From an uncultured Atopobium sp. (lineage in GTDB: Bacteria; Actinomycetota; Coriobacteriia; Coriobacteriales; Atopobiaceae): DNA of 64,000 nt. Where the stretch lies: contig CAMUON010000002.1 in assembly GCA_947090525.1 (NCBI GenBank), forward strand, positions 1-64,000, read 5' to 3'. Below, in pieces: positions 9,535 to 17,890 of the stretch (the first letter of the stretch is position 1; the number at the start of each line of letters is the position of its first letter). The position numbers and the translations under genes were made by a program. The notes under the pieces are model-generated. The model had not been told where the DNA came from. It saw nothing but the letters and a program-made list of their open reading frames with translations, and searched no databases.

Positions 9535-9825
9535 CTACTCGCAGATAATTGCGTAAATATCGTCAGAACGAAGGAGAAGGTAGTTCTCGCCGTCGATTTT
9601 GACTTCGTTGCCACCAAATTTGCCATAGTAGACCTGGTCGCCTACCTTAACATCCAGGGCAACACGCTCGCCGTGATCGTTTACTTTGCCTTGTCCAACT
9701 GCGATAACTTCGCCGCGCTGAGGCTTTTCCTGAGCGCCACTTGAAATGTAGAGACCAGTGGATGTCTTTTCTTCTTTTGGTGCAGGCTTAACCAAAACGC
9801 GATCGCCCAAAGGCTTAAGTGTCAT
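9535..9825 (-). CDS. groES: Co-chaperonin GroES (10 kDa)
   Basis: Lid of the GroEL chamber. The 96-residue product begins MTLKPLGDRVLVKPAPKEE, contains the mobile-loop region (about 17-34), and ends DIYAIICE. AAGGAGG lies 8 bases before the ATG. First gene of the groES-groEL operon. No CIRCE (TTAGCACTC-N9-GAGTGCTAA) or HAIR element is visible upstream; instead an inverted repeat lies about 145 bases before the start. Confidence 0.97.
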   Translation of the reverse strand: MTLKPLGDRVLVKPAPKEEKTSTGLYISSGAQEKPQRGEVIAVGQGKVNDHGERVALDVKVGDQVYYGKFGGNEVKIDGENYLLLRSDDIYAIICE

Positions 9826-10125
9826 AAGAGAAACCTCCTTTTATGTGTGCAGATGCAGCTTGTGCTTCCGCGCACGAATAACTACCACAAAACATAGAGC
9901 GCAAAAGATGAAGATCACAAGACATATCAGTGCGTCTCTCGCAGCGCGCGAAGACATACAAGCTGATGATCTTGCGATACAAGATCCTTAGCAACTACGT
10001 TGATAATACCCATAAATGTTTTCTTATACAAGACGAATAACAAAATCTTACAAACTACACTTAGATTTTCTTATTGTCTTCACATATGGAAAATAAGGGG
10101 GCGCGCGGTCGGATGCATTTCCAGC
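9826..10125. promoter_or_regulatory. groESL upstream region
   Basis: A 300-base spacer between elp3 and groES, both on the minus strand, with no gene. It contains the inverted repeat at 9968-9986 and an AT-rich segment (about 10000-10090) likely to hold the promoter. No exact promoter can be fixed. Confidence 0.4.
9968..9986. promoter_or_regulatory. Candidate operator: 7-base inverted repeat upstream of groESL
   Basis: GATCTTG-CGATA-CAAGATC is a perfect inverted repeat with a 5-base spacer, 143-161 bases upstream of the groES ATG. It resembles neither CIRCE nor HAIR. Binding is inferred only. Confidence 0.35.
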
Positions 10126-12006
10126 TTAGAGCTGACGTCGCTGGTAAAGGCCGTTATCCACAAAGCCTTGCGCGCGGTAATAGTTTCTAGTACCCACAGA
10201 CGAAATTACGTTGATGGCTGTATACCCTGCTGCATGCGCAATCTCGCAGGCGCGCGCGATCAACTTTTTTCCAAATCCATGATGCTGAGCAGATCCTGCT
10301 ACATCTTCCTCGATAAGCGCTGTCGTGCCATATACGTGCACCTCACGAATCATAGCTTCGTGTTCAGCTGTTGGAACTTTGTTTCCATAACTTGTGTGCG
10401 TTCGCGCATCTGGCAGTGAAAGCCGCAAAAAGCCAGCTATACGCGCATGTTCGTCTACCCATTGTAAGAAATATTCCGTCGATACCGTCGTTTGATATCT
10501 CAGCTCTTCCATATGAAGCGCAGAAGGTGATACCGCACCAAGCGCGATCTCACGAGCGCGAATCTCGCGCGAAGGACGCTTTGATTCTCGCACCGCCGTC
10601 TCTACACGCTCGCGCAGATTGGGGCATTTATTTCCCTGAATGATATCGTCTGTTGAAATGTCTCGGATCATCCGCGAAATACGGGTATACGCAGGTGTGT
10701 TGAGCACGTCATCTACCAGCACACTTACAAGCTCATCTTGCGTATAGGCATGCCAAAGCCCTCGTTTATAGTATGAGATAAGCTGCGACGACTCCACGAG
10801 CACGCACGGATAGAGCTTAATTTCGTCTGGCTTGTATGCGTCATCTGATACCAGGCGCTCAAAATCGTCTCTATCGCTTTGGGGAGTAGCACCCATGAGA
10901 TTGAGCATCACGTGCACATGAATTTTGAAACCAAAAAGCCGTAAGAGTTCGAAGGCACGAATAATATCTTCAAGGCTTCCTTTTCGGTGATTGCGCGCAC
11001 GAATCGCCTCGTCCAACACCTGTATGCCCATTTGCACTTTTGTACATCCGAGGCTTCGCATAAGTACAAGATTGGAAGGAGTAATGGTATCGGGTCTCGT
11101 TTCGATAACAAGGCCCACAACTCGATGATGTGCGCTTTCGTTGACTCTATGCTGCGCATAGACGTCTTCTAGCGAAGCATGATGAAACGACGCGCAGGCC
11201 TTCCACATGGCACGCGTGGCATAAGCCTCTCCAAACGCTTCGTTGTAGCTGAGAACACCCTCATCAATTTTTGACTGAGTGGAGGCCAAAAGTTCTGCAC
11301 GCACGCGCACATCAAAGCTAAAGCCAAGCTCCTCGTAGCGCGTACACACACGCTCGCGCGCATCTGCACTCGTGTAGCCGTCATTCAGCGCACGAAATAC
11401 CTCACGAATAAACCAACACTGATACGCTTTTGGGTACTCACTCCAGGTACCACCCAAAATGATGATTTCCACTTTGTCGGTAGGGTGTCCCATATTCATA
11501 AGCGCTTGAAGCCGAAGAGATGTCTGTAAATACGGATCGAAAAGACAAGCCTCAGCGCGCTGACATGCAGGTTCTGCGCTCATATAGCTTTTCGGCATGC
11601 GTATATCATTGGGGCAAAAGATACAATTGCTGCTACACGGCCAGGGTTTGGTAAGAATGGTGATTGTTGCGACACCAGAGGCACTTCTGCGCGGCTTCAC
11701 CCGAAGCGTATTGAGTAAGCGCTGTTCATCCTCAAGCGAGAGACCAAATTCCTGCCAACGCTTAGGCATATAATGCTTAATATACATATAGCGAGGTATA
11801 AGCTGTTTTTTTGAGCATCTATCCTGAGGCGTTTGTATACCTTGATTGAGGCGATTGAGAAACGCATTAAGCGCGCGGGCGTCCAAGCTCCCGTGCTCTT
11901 TTACATAGGCAATCAGCTTAGACAACGCTTCATCGGTATGTGGTGTATTGTGGTACACGTATGTGGGCGCTTGTTTCATAGTCATCACACAAAAAGTGTA
12001 GCGCAT
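10126..12006 (-). CDS. elp3: Elp3-family tRNA uridine(34) carboxymethyltransferase (radical SAM + acetyltransferase)
   Basis: Elp3 enzymes use S-adenosylmethionine radical chemistry and acetyl-CoA to make cm5U at wobble U34 of tRNA. The 626-residue product has a radical SAM core (about 110-400) with the cluster motif CSSNCIFC (Cys124, 128, 131), Elp3-typical segments such as LGGTWSEYP and VIETRPDTI, and a C-terminal GNAT domain (about 505-626) with the acetyl-CoA loop HHGFGKKL and the family signature SSVGTRNYYRAQGF. Family members are about 540-560; about 60 extra residues lie mostly at the N-terminus and in one insertion. The ATG at 12006 has a distant AAGGG; ATG codons at 11985 or 11979 are alternatives. 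It is head-to-head with the Trm9-like gene 49 bases away. Elp1/Elp2/Elp4-6 are absent here, as expected for bacterial Elp3. Confidence 0.94.
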   Translation of the reverse strand: MRYTFCVMTMKQAPTYVYHNTPHTDEALSKLIAYVKEHGSLDARALNAFLNRLNQGIQTPQDRCSKKQLIPRYMYIKHYMPKRWQEFGLSLEDEQRLLNTLRVKPRRSASGVATITILTKPWPCSSNCIFCPNDIRMPKSYMSAEPACQRAEACLFDPYLQTSLRLQALMNMGHPTDKVEIIILGGTWSEYPKAYQCWFIREVFRALNDGYTSADARERVCTRYEELGFSFDVRVRAELLASTQSKIDEGVLSYNEAFGEAYATRAMWKACASFHHASLEDVYAQHRVNESAHHRVVGLVIETRPDTITPSNLVLMRSLGCTKVQMGIQVLDEAIRARNHRKGSLEDIIRAFELLRLFGFKIHVHVMLNLMGATPQSDRDDFERLVSDDAYKPDEIKLYPCVLVESSQLISYYKRGLWHAYTQDELVSVLVDDVLNTPAYTRISRMIRDISTDDIIQGNKCPNLRERVETAVRESKRPSREIRAREIALGAVSPSALHMEELRYQTTVSTEYFLQWVDEHARIAGFLRLSLPDARTHTSYGNKVPTAEHEAMIREVHVYGTTALIEEDVAGSAQHHGFGKKLIARACEIAHAAGYTAINVISSVGTRNYYRAQGFVDNGLYQRRQL

Positions 12007-12055
12007 TTTTGCGCGAGCCCTTAGTCATTCCTGCAAAGAAACGGATTCACAAGCC

Positions 12056-13117
12056 ATGAACACAGAAGTCATGCAAGGACTTGCCTCAATTACGCAAGCG
12101 CTCTATCAAGCGCACGCACAAAGTTTTTCCCATACGCGCGAGCGTAAGTGGGTGGGCTGGGAGCAGCTGCTCGACCGCCTGTCAAAACGGGAATGCGCGA
12201 GCGCGGGTGTGCGTGGGAGTTTGAGTGTGTGCGACATAGCTTCTGGGAATATGCGTTTTCTTGAGTTTCTCTTGCACGAGCGGGGACAGGAAGAAGCAAA
12301 TGCGAAGGGAACAAAGACAAATGGAGAAGAAATACTTCAATCAGCGGCACACGCTCGTATCCCCTTCCTTGCATACCGCGGGATTGACTATGTAGGATGT
12401 GACAAGGAAGCCGCGCTTCAAGAGCTTGGGTGCGCGCGTGTGAATTCGCTTCTCTCTCCTCTCGATTCGTGCCATATCGTCCAAGCAGATCTTATTGAAC
12501 GCGCAAGAAAAGATGAATGTCTTCTTCCTTGCTCAGATGCCTCTTTGACTAGCTGCTTAGCTTCGAGCGCACACGCGTATGCACACACTGCGCCCGCGCC
12601 TGCTCATACAGCAGAAATCTCCGAGATAACACAAGCGCGCAGGAACTATCACATTCCCACGCGCTTTGATCTAGTCGTATCGTTTGGTTTTATGCACCAT
12701 ATTGCAGGTTACGAACTTCGAAGACACTTCATCGAAAAGCTCTTGAAGCTTACAAGTCCCACGGGCGTCTGCGTGCTTTCACTCTGGCGCTTTGCCGAAG
12801 ATCCACGTGCCCGCGAAAAAGCTATGCGCGAAACAAAAGAAAACTTGTCTGCACTTAAAGCGGGAACACTCCACGGAGCAGAAGCTTTCACACTCACGCA
12901 ATGCAAGAAGATCGAAGACTCACTCGAAGAAGGTGACTTTCTCCTCAGTTGGCAAGGACAAGCAGGCTATGGCCGCTATTGTCACAGCTTTTACGATAGA
13001 GAAATCGATACGATCGTACGCGATCTTCCAAGCTCCTACAGGCTTTTGGATCGCTTCTGCGCCGATGGAAAAAATGGGTGCATGAACTGCTATCTCATAC
13101 TAGTGAGACGCGTCTAG
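12056..13117 (+). CDS. Trm9/ALKBH8-like class I SAM methyltransferase (putative tRNA U34)
   Basis: Predicted to methylate cm5U34 to mcm5U34. The 353-residue protein follows the layout of yeast Trm9 from end to end: an N-terminal YQAHAQSFSHTRERKW block (17-32; Trm9 has a similar F-S-x-T-R-x-x-x-W segment), motif I DIASGNMRFL (60-69), an acidic GCD strand end (114-116), FDLVVSFGFMHHI (204-216; the Trm9 family has a similar VHH motif), LSLWRF (241-246; Trm9 family xxWALEQ), LLSWQ (296-300; Trm9 PW) and RYCHSFYDREID (307-318; Trm9 RYYHLYREGDL). An Ala/His-rich insert (about 158-197) interrupts the domain. The start has only a weak ribosome site. It diverges from elp3 by 49 bases and its 3' end overlaps thrS by 18. 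The methyltransferase fold is certain; the Trm9 assignment rests on motif recall and on the elp3 neighbour. Confidence 0.78.
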   Translation: MNTEVMQGLASITQALYQAHAQSFSHTRERKWVGWEQLLDRLSKRECASAGVRGSLSVCDIASGNMRFLEFLLHERGQEEANAKGTKTNGEEILQSAAHARIPFLAYRGIDYVGCDKEAALQELGCARVNSLLSPLDSCHIVQADLIERARKDECLLPCSDASLTSCLASSAHAYAHTAPAPAHTAEISEITQARRNYHIPTRFDLVVSFGFMHHIAGYELRRHFIEKLLKLTSPTGVCVLSLWRFAEDPRAREKAMRETKENLSALKAGTLHGAEAFTLTQCKKIEDSLEEGDFLLSWQGQAGYGRYCHSFYDREIDTIVRDLPSSYRLLDRFCADGKNGCMNCYLILVRRV

Positions 13118-14905
13118 CGAAACGCCTGCGTTCGTTTGGCTATCGCTTCTGGTGCGTGTTTCCTCAAGCACTTGAGCAATGAAATCGTCGAGTTCATACG
13201 TGGTAGTCTTGTTGGAGCGATCGCGCACCGAAATATTTTTGGCAGCAGCTTCTTGCTCACCCACAATAACCATGTAAGGTACGCGGTCAAAGCTTCGAGC
13301 TTCACGAATCTTGTAGCCAATCTTTTCGTCGCGCGCGTCAAGCTTCACACGAATGCCACGATCGAAGAGCTCGTTATACACTTCTTGTGCATAGGCGCGC
13401 GTTTTCTCAGAAACGGGCAGGACTTTGACTTGAAGAGGCGCTAACCAAACGGGGAATTTGCCTTCGTATTGCTCGATCAGCATGCCGATAAAGCGCTCAA
13501 ACGAACCGAATCCCGCGCGGTGGATCATGATAGGACGCTTGCGCGAGCCATCTTTATCCACATACTCAAGATTGAAATTGTGTGGGAACTGGAAGTCGAG
13601 CTGAATAGTGCCACACTGCCAGGTGCGTCCCAGGCAGTCTTTGAGGTGGAAGTCGATTTTTGGACCGTAGAACGCGCCGTCGCCTTCGTTTACCGTGTAC
13701 TCAAGACCCATATCCTCAAGTGCCTGACGAAGACCAGCTTCTGCCATCTCCCAATCGCTATCTGAACCCATGGAATTTTCGGGACGCGTAGAAAGTTCTA
13801 CACGATATGGGAATCCAAATTGCTTGTAATACGCGGTAATAAGGTGCGTGACCTCGGCAACCTCTTGGCTGATTTGATCGGGACGAATGAAGAGGTGTGC
13901 ATCATCTTGAGTAAATTCACGCACGCGGAACAAGCCATGAAGCGTGCCTTTCAGCTCGTGGCGGTGGTCAAGACCTGCTTCTGCGAGCTTCAACGGCAAA
14001 TCGCGATAGGAACGCGGCTTGTTCATATACACGAGGCAGGCACCAGGGCAGTTCATCGGCTTGATAGCAAAATCTTCGTCGTCGATCACCGTTGTGTACA
14101 TATTTTCTTTGTAATGATCCCAGTGACCTGAGGTTTCCCAGAGTTTACGCGACAGAATGACAGGTGTTTGAATTTGTTCATAACCAAAGCGTGTTTGCAT
14201 CTCTTGCCAGTAATTCATAAGGCAATTGCGCACACGCATGCCGTTTGGCAACCAGAACGGAAAACCGGGGCCGGCTTCGGATACCATGAACAAGTCCATT
14301 TCACGGCCGATTTTGCGGTGATCGCGCTTTTGCGCTTCGACAATCATGCGCTCATAAGACGCAAGTTCATCTTTTGTACAAAATGCGACACCAGAAATAC
14401 GCGTAAGCATTTCGTTATCGGCATTCGCTTTCCAATACGCGCCGGATATGGCCGTGAGCTTGAACGCCTTGAGTGCTGCAGTGTAGCACACATGAGGACC
14501 TGTGCACATATCCACGTATTCACCCTGCTTGTAGAAGGTAAGACGGGTGTCTTCTGGAAAATCGCCGATGTGTTCAACTTTGAACTTTTCGCCGCGTTGT
14601 TTGAGAAATTCAATAGCCTCTTCGCGCGGAAGTTCAAAAGTTTCGACCTTGAGGTTCTCTTTTGCGATGCGCTTCATTTCGCTCTCGATAGCGGGAAGAT
14701 CCTCCTCGCTGATTTTTACCTCGGGCGCAAACTCCATATCGTAGTAAAAACCAGTTTCTGTTGCAGGTCCATATGCGAAATGTGTGTCGGGATAGAGACG
14801 CTTCACCGCTTGCGCCAAGAGATGTGCGCACGAGTGGCGAATCGTATGCTCTTCCTGATCATGCGGACATTCATCGACGCGACCTGTGTTGTAGAGAATC
14901 TTCAT
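13100..14905 (-). CDS. thrS: Threonyl-tRNA synthetase lacking the TGS domain
   Basis: Charges tRNA-Thr. The 601-residue product has the second-additional editing domain (about 20-210, with HSCAHLLAQAV and the Cys/His pair in DMCTGPHVC), the class II catalytic domain (about 230-500; zinc ligands in KPMNCPG and neighbouring His residues; motif 2 HGLFRVREFTQDD; motif 3 IHRAGFGSFERFIGML) and the anticodon-binding domain (about 500-595). It starts MKILYNTG and lacks the roughly 60-residue N-terminal TGS domain of E. coli ThrRS (642). The ATG at 14905 has AAAGGG upstream. No T-box leader is visible. Its 3' end overlaps the converging methyltransferase gene by 18 bases. Confidence 0.97.
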   Translation of the reverse strand: MKILYNTGRVDECPHDQEEHTIRHSCAHLLAQAVKRLYPDTHFAYGPATETGFYYDMEFAPEVKISEEDLPAIESEMKRIAKENLKVETFELPREEAIEFLKQRGEKFKVEHIGDFPEDTRLTFYKQGEYVDMCTGPHVCYTAALKAFKLTAISGAYWKANADNEMLTRISGVAFCTKDELASYERMIVEAQKRDHRKIGREMDLFMVSEAGPGFPFWLPNGMRVRNCLMNYWQEMQTRFGYEQIQTPVILSRKLWETSGHWDHYKENMYTTVIDDEDFAIKPMNCPGACLVYMNKPRSYRDLPLKLAEAGLDHRHELKGTLHGLFRVREFTQDDAHLFIRPDQISQEVAEVTHLITAYYKQFGFPYRVELSTRPENSMGSDSDWEMAEAGLRQALEDMGLEYTVNEGDGAFYGPKIDFHLKDCLGRTWQCGTIQLDFQFPHNFNLEYVDKDGSRKRPIMIHRAGFGSFERFIGMLIEQYEGKFPVWLAPLQVKVLPVSEKTRAYAQEVYNELFDRGIRVKLDARDEKIGYKIREARSFDRVPYMVIVGEQEAAAKNISVRDRSNKTTTYELDDFIAQVLEETRTRSDSQTNAGVSLDASH

Positions 14906-15120
14906 AACTAACCCTTTAAACCTTTCTGCAGGCAAACAACCACAACATGCTTGACTGCGTGTGAGTAAGATAGTTGGAGTTTATCACACTTTGTGCGCAT
15001 GCGTAGTACATCTACGAACTTGTGAATTGTGAACAGTTTGAAACCTCTGTGTTCAAAGCAGGTAGAGACGGGTATGGTAGTACAGCAGATGGGACGCGTA
15101 GATATCAAAGGAGATTCGTC

Positions 15121-16380
15121 GTGCCAGAAAAGCAGAAACAATCCGTTTACACCAAAGATGTCGTGCTGGTAATGGCTGCATCTTTTTTCTTTATGTTTTC
15201 AACCATGATCGTGACACCGCTCATTAACGGCTTTTCTCTGGAACTGGGCGCAGATACTGTGTTTGCGGGCATCATCTGCGGATCTATGAGCGTCGTTTCC
15301 CTGTTCTTACGCCCTATCGCCGGCAATCTTTCCGACCGTTTTTCAAAATTTAGGCTCTCTACCATAGGAGGAGCACTTATATTCATCGGAGTTATGGGCT
15401 ATTGCATTTCCAGCGAGCCGTGGATGTTGTTGGTGTTTCGCCTGATAAACGGTACCGGATTTGTGCTTGCAACGGTGTGCATGACTACCTGGCTTGCCTT
15501 TCTCGTACCAAGGGAGCATATCGGCGAAGCAATGAGCTTTTATGGGCTTATGAATGCACTTTCTATGGCAGTAGCACCTGCAGTGGGTATCAATCTCTAC
15601 CACATCATCGGCTATCGCTTCTCGCTCGCATTGGGGGCAGCTGCAGCGATTCTTATGCTCATTATGACGCAGAATGTGAAAGATCACGCCTATGCCAAAG
15701 ACGGGAACGTGCAGGCAGGCGCAGGCACTGAGGGAGCTCAGGACGCAGGTGCAGAAGCATTGAGTGCCCACAAAAAAGGCATTCTCGATACCATAGTTCA
15801 CATCAAAGTGTTTCAGAAAGATGCGCTTCCCATTACCATCTTTATGATTTGCTTTTCTATCCCCTATTTTGCGACGCAAGCCGATCTTGTTGAATACGTT
15901 ATCGCAGGTCATCTAGCTGTTTCTGCAGGTCTTTTCTTTGTGATTTACGCAGTTGCACTGCTTGCTTTGCGGCTTGTGCTCAAGAGTTATTTCGATACCG
16001 TATGTTTCGGCGTGTGGTTTTGGCTAAGCGCGGGGTCGATGGCGTTATTTTTGATTGTCATGGCCTACATGGATAACGACTTTCTCATGGCGATAGCAGC
16101 GGTTTTGCTCTCGATCGGCTACGGAGTGATCTATTCTGCCAATCAATCTACCGCAATGATGCTCGCGCCCTTAAATGAGCAGGGACTTGCAAGTTCAACT
16201 TTTTATATTGGGCTTGATATCGGTATGGCGCTTGCCCCCATGATTGGTGGTGTGTTGGCAAGCTACGTACCACACATCTTCTTCTATCCCGTGATGCTGG
16301 TACTCTTGCCTATTTCAATTGTGGAATACGAGCTGCGCAAACATAAGCTCAATAACGCGATTCATACGCGTAGCCGCTAG
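15121..16380 (+). CDS. Major facilitator superfamily transporter, substrate unknown
   Basis: A 419-residue inner-membrane protein with about 12 predicted transmembrane helices in two bundles. The loop between helices 2 and 3 carries GNLSDRFSKFR, the MFS motif A. A longer cytoplasmic loop, Ala/Gly-rich and charged, separates the halves (about residues 190-225). The start is a GTG at 15121 with AAAGGAG at 7 bases. Resemblance is to drug or metabolite exporters of the DHA1 type, but no substrate can be named. It is divergent from thrS and convergent with a LacI-type regulator, which may or may not control it. Confidence 0.88.
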   Translation: MPEKQKQSVYTKDVVLVMAASFFFMFSTMIVTPLINGFSLELGADTVFAGIICGSMSVVSLFLRPIAGNLSDRFSKFRLSTIGGALIFIGVMGYCISSEPWMLLVFRLINGTGFVLATVCMTTWLAFLVPREHIGEAMSFYGLMNALSMAVAPAVGINLYHIIGYRFSLALGAAAAILMLIMTQNVKDHAYAKDGNVQAGAGTEGAQDAGAEALSAHKKGILDTIVHIKVFQKDALPITIFMICFSIPYFATQADLVEYVIAGHLAVSAGLFFVIYAVALLALRLVLKSYFDTVCFGVWFWLSAGSMALFLIVMAYMDNDFLMAIAAVLLSIGYGVIYSANQSTAMMLAPLNEQGLASSTFYIGLDIGMALAPMIGGVLASYVPHIFFYPVMLVLLPISIVEYELRKHKLNNAIHTRSR

Positions 16381-16381
16381 C

Positions 16382-16499
16382 CGCTACAGCTGCTAGATGC
16401 TATAGCTGCGAGCCACTACAACTCGCATGCATTACAACCCGCGCACGTTACAGTTCGCGCACGCTACAGCTGCTAGCACGTTACAGTTCGCGCACGCTA
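16382..16499. repeat. Direct repeats filling the MFS / LacI 3'-3' junction
   Basis: A 24-base sequence occurs twice without mismatch, at 16443-16466 and 16476-16499 (period 33); the second copy encodes the last LacI residues and its stop. CGCTACAGCTGCTAG occurs at 16382-16396 and 16462-16476. Degenerate pieces fill the rest. The repeats start within a few bases of the MFS stop. Confidence 0.9.
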
Positions 16500-17584
16500 T
16501 GTTTCACAACCAACACAGGATCAAGCAAGCGCAGGCGCGAAGAATCGGATGTTGAGCTCGCTGCAGCGTGAATTTCTACGTCGGGCGTTTCTTGTGTATG
16601 TGTATCTGCGCAAGTGTCTGCGGATCTGCGCGCGTCACATTTGCGCTCATGAATACGCCTGCTCAAGAGCTCAAACGCAGCCGTTGCAAGCGCGCTTACG
16701 CTCTGCTCAACGGCAGTCAAAGCAGGCTCAAACAAGGCATCAGCAGCAGAATTGTCGTAACTTACCACAGAACACGCATCAGGCACACTGATACGTTGCT
16801 CATAAAAATAGCGCATAAGACCAAGCGCTATATTGTCGCTCGACGCAAACACAGCCGTCGGCGAAAGCTTGGCAAGCGCGTGCGCAGCTTCGTATGCGCA
16901 AGCAATGTTGTAGCGGCTGTGGATGACCAGCGATTCATCATAAGCAATGCCTGCTTCTGCAAGTGCTTGTTGATAGCCTACGAGGCGCTGCTTTCCCGTG
17001 AGTGCTTCGAGATTCAAGATGCATGCAATTCGTTTGTGATGATTTGCCAAGAGGTGCTTAGTTGCGATATAGCCGCCAACCTTATTATCAAACGATACGC
17101 GATCGGCAACAAGACCTGGAATCACGCGGTCTACCAGAACATATGGAATGCTTTGCTGCTCGAGAGCTAGTTTAAGATCGGCTGACTCTTCTCCTTCGCT
17201 CGACGTGATGATAAAAAGACCGTCAACGCCTCGCTGAGCCAAAAGCGATACAAACTGAGAATCGTGATGTGGATTTTCGTCGGAATTGGTAATAAAGAGT
17301 CCATAGCCCTCTTTACGGCAGGTAATTTCGAGCTGTTTTGCCAAGGACGAGAAGAAGCGACTCTCGATATTGGGAACGATGACGCCCAGAGTGTAGGATT
17401 GCTGCGTAACCAAGCTGCGGGCGATTTGATTGGGGACGTAGTGAAGACGCTCGGCAAGATCGAGCACCAGAGCACGTTTTTCCTCGCTTACCCGCACAGG
17501 TTTTCTGTTGAGGATAAGCGAAACCGCAGCAATAGAAAGGCCCGTTTCACGTGCGATATCTTTGAGGCGAACACGTTGTTGCAT
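16481..17584 (-). CDS. LacI/GalR-family transcriptional regulator
   Basis: Ligand-responsive DNA-binding repressor. The 367-residue product has the N-terminal helix-turn-helix and hinge (LKDIARETGLSIAAVSLILN, about 7-26, then VPNQIARSLV) followed by a periplasmic-binding-protein-like ligand domain (about 62-330) with LGVIVPNIESRFFSSL and the FASSDNIALG segment. The C-terminus is about 35-40 residues longer than usual and rich in Cys, Arg, Ser and Thr. Effector unknown. It is downstream of the amidohydrolase on the same strand across a repeat-rich 306-base gap and converges with the MFS gene. Its final codons and stop are duplicated in the adjacent spacer. Confidence 0.92.
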   Translation of the reverse strand: MQQRVRLKDIARETGLSIAAVSLILNRKPVRVSEEKRALVLDLAERLHYVPNQIARSLVTQQSYTLGVIVPNIESRFFSSLAKQLEITCRKEGYGLFITNSDENPHHDSQFVSLLAQRGVDGLFIITSSEGEESADLKLALEQQSIPYVLVDRVIPGLVADRVSFDNKVGGYIATKHLLANHHKRIACILNLEALTGKQRLVGYQQALAEAGIAYDESLVIHSRYNIACAYEAAHALAKLSPTAVFASSDNIALGLMRYFYEQRISVPDACSVVSYDNSAADALFEPALTAVEQSVSALATAAFELLSRRIHERKCDARRSADTCADTHTQETPDVEIHAAASSTSDSSRLRLLDPVLVVKHSVREL

Positions 17585-17890
17585 AGGATGCTTCCTCTCT
17601 TGAGAACCACGATCTAAGCTCTTTCATGCAGGATCTCATGCTTTTGCGCTGCATGAGGCGCTGCGGCTCTTGCTATAGGATCCCATGCTATTGCGCGAGG
17701 CTGCATGAGATCCTGCAGCTATTGCATGAGATTCTATGGTCTGGCATAAGATCCTGCGCACTGATAAAAATTTTATCAGATATAGCAAACAGTTTAGCGG
17801 AAGAAGAAGTTCTTCATACGCGAAACGTTGTACATGGCATGCCAGCCGTTTTTTCTACGCTCACACGGAAGCTGCGGGCGCGTGGCTGCA
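17585..17890. repeat. Repeat-rich spacer LacI gene / amidohydrolase
   Basis: No gene. GCATGAGATCCTGC (17703-17716) is followed by variants at 17724-17735 and 17744-17757, and its exact reverse complement is at 17628-17641; a partial copy is near 17674-17690. The inverted copies could fold or act as regulator sites upstream of the LacI gene. Confidence 0.65.

Noticed and set aside
14168..14911. Plus-strand reading frame antisense to thrS (247 residues)
   Set aside because: A shadow of thrS with no independent support.
14906..15120. T-box leader upstream of thrS
   Set aside because: No AGGGTGGNACCGCG-type T-box sequence on the minus strand.
16376..16500. CRISPR array or mobile element ends in the MFS/LacI junction
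   Set aside because: Repeat spacing is irregular, units are nested and degenerate, and they overlap coding ends; no cas or transposase gene is present.
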